Source of the DNA: JANYCO01 sp035535995
GTDB taxonomy: Bacteria > Bacteroidota > Bacteroidia > Cytophagales > Cytophagaceae
Direction: 5' to 3'
DNA: 64,000 bases
NCBI GenBank assembly: GCA_035535995.1
Contig: DATLOZ010000020.1
Location: 62,001 to 126,000 of the forward strand
Below the pieces are notes generated by a model. That model worked only from the letters and a program-made list of their open reading frames with translations, made no database searches and had not been told where the DNA came from. A program made the position numbers and the translations under genes. Below are positions 60,486-64,000 of the stretch, in pieces (positions within the stretch are counted from its first letter, which is position 1; every line of letters starts with the position of its first letter).

Positions 60486-61150
60486 ATAAATACAAGAAAA
60501 TTATTAGTTTTAATCTGTTTTGAAATAGTCAATGTGCAACAGTAAAAACAGTAAAATTAACTACGGTGAAAAATACTGAATTTTTATTTTATAAACGTTT
60601 TTTAATTTGTCATTTTCCTGTATGCACGCCAGTAATGCAAAGTACAAATTCTTAATTCCTGGTAATTTGATTAGTTTAGTTCTACCCGAAGTCACAATGA
60701 TAAAGTGTTATAGAAAAGTAGTTTTAGAATTATCCAAATCCTTGTAATTGTTATTGAATCTTCTGATAAGCCATAGCCTTTTTCTGTATCTTATTAATTT
60801 TCAGACCGCAAAATTCCTATCAAAAAACATTATTAGCAATGGCCTAATAATTAGTCATTGCTAATAATGTTCTCTCAACCTACAAAATCCATATTTAAAA
60901 TCCCGTATTAAGGATAATTTTTATCCGGTATTCTTTGCTAATTCGAATTGTAGAAGATTTTGCAGTAATGTAAAGAAAGCATTTGCGAATCTGAAGCACA
61001 GGAAAATCAAGAATACTGATGCTGAAAAGGCACTTTATTTCAACATCGTAAATAATGAATAATTTCGACTTTTCAGGAAGTGGATGGACTTAGGAAACAT
61101 AGTACCCAGTAAGTAATAGCGAGCAAATTCCCTCTGAAATCTATTGTTTT
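60486..61150. other. 665-bp noncoding region upstream of the defence operon
   Basis: AT-rich, with no gene I can support. It contains a direct repeat (acagtaaaa, 60540-60558 region) and a perfect 15-bp inverted repeat at 60827-60870. The hsdM promoter must lie in the part adjacent to 60485, but I see no perfect -7 box. A separate regulator gene is absent. Confidence 0.45.
60827..60870. repeat. Perfect 15-bp inverted repeat, 14-bp spacer
   Basis: Arms acattattagcaatg (60827-60841) and cattgctaataatgt (60856-60870) are exact complements. It lies about 340 bp upstream of hsdM. It may be an operator, a hairpin or an integration site. A similar core (gctaataat) is in the repeat spacer near 44145. 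Confidence 0.55.
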
Positions 61151-61430
61151 ATGTTTCAATTGGTTAAGGGTTATCAAGTTAAAAAAGAAGCACAGCTAAT
61201 CAGCTCAGAAGAGCAGCCCCTTAATATAGCAGAAGGTACAAGCCGTTTCAGTAAAGCAGATAAGAAGAATTTCCCGCACTTGCTCGAACCCAAAGGTGCA
61301 CTCACTCGGACTAAAGTCCGAGCGTGTGTATGAAAAATCACAAATGAATTGTTTTTTGATTTATATAAACGCTGAAGAATTATCGCGTATTCTCTTTTAT
61401 AAATTCAATAGTCAGCTTCGCAAGGCCGCC
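61151..61430 (+). pseudogene. Broken four-helix-bundle (S23-type) gene, right border of the island
   Basis: Residues with family character (PLNIAEGTSRFSKADKKNF) are encoded up to 61268, then the frame enters a palindromic element (61269-61334). In a different frame after it, INAEELSRILFYKFNSQL (about 61361-61411) matches the C-terminal end of S23 proteins. The gene is therefore split by the element. The N-terminus also looks degraded. It mirrors the disrupted copy at 54120. Confidence 0.65.
61269..61334. repeat. Internally deleted copy of the inverted-repeat element
   Basis: Shares the left end tttcccgcacttgctcg and aaggtgca with 54491-54520 and the right end tcactcggactaaagtccga with 54704-54723. 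The two ends are directly joined here, as if the middle had been lost. It interrupts the S23-like gene at the codon for NF|PH. Confidence 0.65.
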
Positions 61431-61492
61431 CAGAGAGCTGCAAAATATATGGCACTCGCGAGACGCGAACGACTGCCAGGAGAAAAACAGAA

Positions 61493-61888
61493 TTATTTTT
61501 TCAAATGACTTAATATGACTCCGGAAACCAATAGCAACAATCCGATTCCAAAAAAAATATAATGTAAAAAATCAATCTTCTGTAATAATATTACCTGAAC
61601 TACAATCCAACCATTCAGAATTAATCCTTGTACTATGATGGTTCCTTCATAATATTTCCATTTCAAAAAGGTAAATAATAAGGTTACCAGCGTTAATAAA
61701 CCATTTGCTACAAATAGGATCAATCCTGGAATAAAAAAACTTGTGAAGGGCGAATATTGAAGCCAGCTAGTAGAGATATGTAAATATCTGCCGGATGGGT
61801 CTAGCATAAATAAATAACCAGCTACCAAGGCATTGATGGATACAAATAGGAGCAACAGGATCGTGATGATTCTTATCGTTTTATACAT
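61493..61888 (-). CDS. Small membrane protein, unknown function
   Basis: A 131-aa protein with four hydrophobic segments (residues 5-30, 48-70, 80-105, 108-128). The start overlaps the end of the upstream gene by 8 bp, so the two are coupled. No conserved motif is recognised. It could be part of a stress-response or envelope system with its neighbour. Confidence 0.7.
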   Translation of the reverse strand: MYKTIRIITILLLLFVSINALVAGYLFMLDPSGRYLHISTSWLQYSPFTSFFIPGLILFVANGLLTLVTLLFTFLKWKYYEGTIIVQGLILNGWIVVQVILLQKIDFLHYIFFGIGLLLLVSGVILSHLKK

Positions 61889-62696
61889 TTCCTTTTTTGC
61901 TAAAATTCAACACAAGTAATAATATATTAAGTAGTGCAAATACGCTCATAATGAAAATAACCGGCAAGTTGTTATTTTTTTCCCCTTGCGATAAAAGGAA
62001 GGAAAGTACTATAATAGTAATGCTCATTAGGAGTAGAAAAGAAAGGATTATCGGTGCAAACAGCGACCCTATTTTCTTTTCACGGAGAAGAAATACTCCC
62101 ACCATAAATACACCGGGTAGCATTATAGCAATGTCAATGACATGAACCGGATTGGTAAACACTCCTGCATCCGCCACACTTTTTGGCACACTGTCGCTCT
62201 GGATTGCCGGTATTATTTCTGAAAGCCACAAACAGTAGAATAATATGGCAATTATAAGAAAATAAAATCCTGTTATTTTAGAAACCCTTGAGGTATTGTA
62301 TACATAAGTAGGGTTACTATTTTGCCTATACATAAAATATAAAAACAAATAAAAGTTCAGGCCAAGTATAGCGCAGTAATCCAGAAAAAGCACATTAAAA
62401 TGAATGTCAAAACAGTATATGAGAAAAGTGTATAGTGTATACAGAATGCCACCTGACCATAAAAATAGTCCATACTCTTTCTTGATAAAAACAGTGATAA
62501 GTAAAAAAGGAACTACAACACATAAGTTCATTATGTCCTGGCCAAAGGACTGCATCTCCCAATTGCTGGTTTCTCTATAATAAAATTCCGGCATTATTCC
62601 TGTAAGGCTTGCCAGGCTGATCAGGCAGCAAATGATGAAAGAGCCGTATATTATTATTTTAAACTCTTTCTCATAAATCCTCTTAAAATAAAACAT
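61881..62696 (-). CDS. Polytopic membrane protein, unknown function
   Basis: A 271-aa protein with about eight hydrophobic segments, including IIYGSFIICCLISLASLTG, FLDYCAILGLNFYLFLYFMY and IAIMLPGVFMVGVFLL. It has no signal motif, His/Cys site or family mark I recognise. It is the first gene of a pair with the 131-aa membrane protein, 94 bp downstream of the ppsA stop on the same strand. Confidence 0.75.
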   Translation of the reverse strand: MFYFKRIYEKEFKIIIYGSFIICCLISLASLTGIMPEFYYRETSNWEMQSFGQDIMNLCVVVPFLLITVFIKKEYGLFLWSGGILYTLYTFLIYCFDIHFNVLFLDYCAILGLNFYLFLYFMYRQNSNPTYVYNTSRVSKITGFYFLIIAILFYCLWLSEIIPAIQSDSVPKSVADAGVFTNPVHVIDIAIMLPGVFMVGVFLLREKKIGSLFAPIILSFLLLMSITIIVLSFLLSQGEKNNNLPVIFIMSVFALLNILLLVLNFSKKGNV

Positions 62697-62790
62697 AGAT
62701 TTATTATTTAGCCAGATAAGAAAATAACTCTAAGTTGTTTTTATTTCTTCATTCATTCCATTGATCCCATTTGTCTTTAGGCAAATTGCT

Positions 62791-64000
62791 TCATACGATC
62801 TTGCCCATTACTAAATTATATTCTGCTTTTTTTATATTTTCCATCCCATGCAACATCGCGTCTGGATTAAAAGAAATACTATCGATATGAGCTTCTACCA
62901 GGAATTGAGCAAAGGACTCCGAATCACTAGGACCTTGCCCGCATATTCCGATCTTTCTACCGGCTGCTTTGGCTTTCGTAATTACCATTTCGATCATTCG
63001 TTTTACTGCCAGGTTATTTTCATCAAACAATTCCTGTACAATCGACGAGTCCCGGTCCAATCCTAGCGTAAGTTGTGTAAGATCGTTCGAGCCGATCGAA
63101 AATCCGTCGAATATTTCTGCAAATTCTTCAGCCAGTATCACGTTGCTTGGTATCTCAGCCATCACGTATACTTCAAGATTATTTTCTCCGCGGTGCAATC
63201 CATATTGACTCATTATATCGAGTACTTTTTTCCCTTCCTCTACCGTACGGCAAAAAGGGATCATTAATTTGATATTGTCCAATCCCATTTCGTTTCGTAC
63301 TACCTTCATGGCTTCGCATTCAAGACGAAATCCTTCGCGGTAACGCTCGTTGTAATACCTGGAAGCGCCGCGAAATCCTATCATAGGATTTTCTTCTTTC
63401 GGTTCAAACTGTTTTCCTCCCAAAAGATTGGCATATTCATTTGTCTTGAAGTCACTCATTCGTACGATCACATCTTTTGGATAAAAAGCTGCGGCAACAA
63501 TTGCAATGGCCTCCGCTAGTTTTTCTACAAAATATTTTTCCTTGTCTTCATAACCAGCGGTAAGCTCTGCGATTTCTTTTTTTGCTTTTTCATCTTTCAG
63601 GTCATCAAAATGTACAAGTGCCATTGGATGCGCTTTTATGGAATTATTCACGATAAATTCCAGTCGCAACAATCCTACTCCGTTATTAGGTAGCATAGCC
63701 AATTCAAATGCCTTTTCAGGATCGCCCAGAATATACATGGTACTTGTATCAGGTAATTCAATATTGGTAAGATCAGTCACCTTCTCTTCCCATTTCGCAG
63801 CTCCTTCGTATACGAAGCCTTCATTGCCTTCTATGCAGGATACCGTTACTATTTCACCGTCTTTGATCAGAGAGGTGGCGTTCGCTGTACCTACTACAGC
63901 TACAGCACCCACTTCTCTTGCTACAATAGCAGCATGGCTTGTGCGCCCTCCTTTATCGGTAATGATTGCAGCGGCCTTTTTCAAAATAGGATCCCAGTCT
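62791..64000 (-). CDS. ppsA: Phosphoenolpyruvate synthase, C-terminal part (gene runs off the right edge)
   Basis: The frame continues to the end of the window (residues DWDPILKKAAAIITDKGG read across 63984), so the start lies beyond 64000. The part seen covers the phospho-histidine swivel domain with catalytic His in GGRTSHAAIVAREVG, and the PEP-binding TIM barrel: FIVNNSIKAHPMALVHFD, IGFRGASRYYNERYREGF, SIGSNDLTQLTLGLDRDSS and the catalytic Cys in GICGQGPSDSESFAQFLVE. It makes PEP from pyruvate and ATP in gluconeogenesis. Confidence 0.93.
   Translation of the reverse strand, partial: DWDPILKKAAAIITDKGGRTSHAAIVAREVGAVAVVGTANATSLIKDGEIVTVSCIEGNEGFVYEGAAKWEEKVTDLTNIELPDTSTMYILGDPEKAFELAMLPNNGVGLLRLEFIVNNSIKAHPMALVHFDDLKDEKAKKEIAELTAGYEDKEKYFVEKLAEAIAIVAAAFYPKDVIVRMSDFKTNEYANLLGGKQFEPKEENPMIGFRGASRYYNERYREGFRLECEAMKVVRNEMGLDNIKLMIPFCRTVEEGKKVLDIMSQYGLHRGENNLEVYVMAEIPSNVILAEEFAEIFDGFSIGSNDLTQLTLGLDRDSSIVQELFDENNLAVKRMIEMVITKAKAAGRKIGICGQGPSDSESFAQFLVEAHIDSISFNPDAMLHGMENIKKAEYNLVMGKIV

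Noticed and set aside
60486..64000. An hsdR gene upstream of hsdM
   Set aside because: The region holds only noncoding DNA, a broken S23 gene, two membrane proteins and ppsA. No DEAD-box helicase or nuclease motif was seen on either strand.

Overview
The window comes from a Bacteroidota chromosome, probably a Cytophagia- or Chitinophagia-like lineage, though I cannot fix the family. Evidence: a secreted protein with a type IX secretion C-terminal signal, a fused CcoNO subunit in the cbb3 oxidase operon, promoters of the Bacteroidota form (TTG, about 20 bp, TAnnTTTG), AT-rich spacers, and few strong Shine-Dalgarno sites.

Layout. 0-6 kb: an RND efflux operon (adaptor, HAE1-type permease, outer membrane factor) with a terminator. 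6-13.9 kb: a T9SS-secreted protein, an ArsR/SRPBCC regulator pair behind a clear promoter-operator, small cytoplasmic enzymes, a PAS histidine kinase and two exported proteins of unknown function. 14-38 kb: a large low-oxygen cluster. It holds a class I aldolase, a flavin-binding protein, a FixL-like PAS kinase with a matching heme histidine, a response regulator fused to a Crp/Fnr domain, MgtA, a K+-channel-like protein, CcoI, an acyl-CoA desaturase divergent from ccoS-ccoNO-ccoQ-ccoP-ccoG-ccoH-SafE, hemN, a D-lactate dehydrogenase/UspA/Hsp20 operon, and an SDR/UspA group. Six sites of the form TGAY-N4-RTCA lie in its spacers, and five sit about 40 or 62 bp upstream of a plausible start. I infer that the sensor and the fused regulator form a FixL-FixJ/FixK-like circuit that controls this cluster.

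38-53 kb: an arsenic operon (arsR, arsI, arsC), a Ca2+-type P-ATPase, the rpsF-rpsR-rplI operon, a PIN-type toxin-antitoxin pair, dnaG, three glycosyltransferases, ribBA and surE. Several spacers carry dispersed palindromic repeats. 53.9-61.4 kb: a tRNA-Leu(CAA) followed by an accessory island. The island is bracketed by two broken four-helix-bundle (S23-like) genes, each disrupted by related palindromic elements. Between them is one tight minus-strand operon: hsdM, hsdS, an AAA/ABC-type ATPase and an HNH protein. No hsdR is in the window. The ATPase and HNH genes resemble the Septu PtuA/PtuB pair and sit where a restriction subunit would be expected. This is the strongest candidate for an undescribed or little-described defence system here. 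61.5-64 kb: two membrane proteins of unknown function and the 3' part of a phosphoenolpyruvate synthase gene that runs off the right edge.
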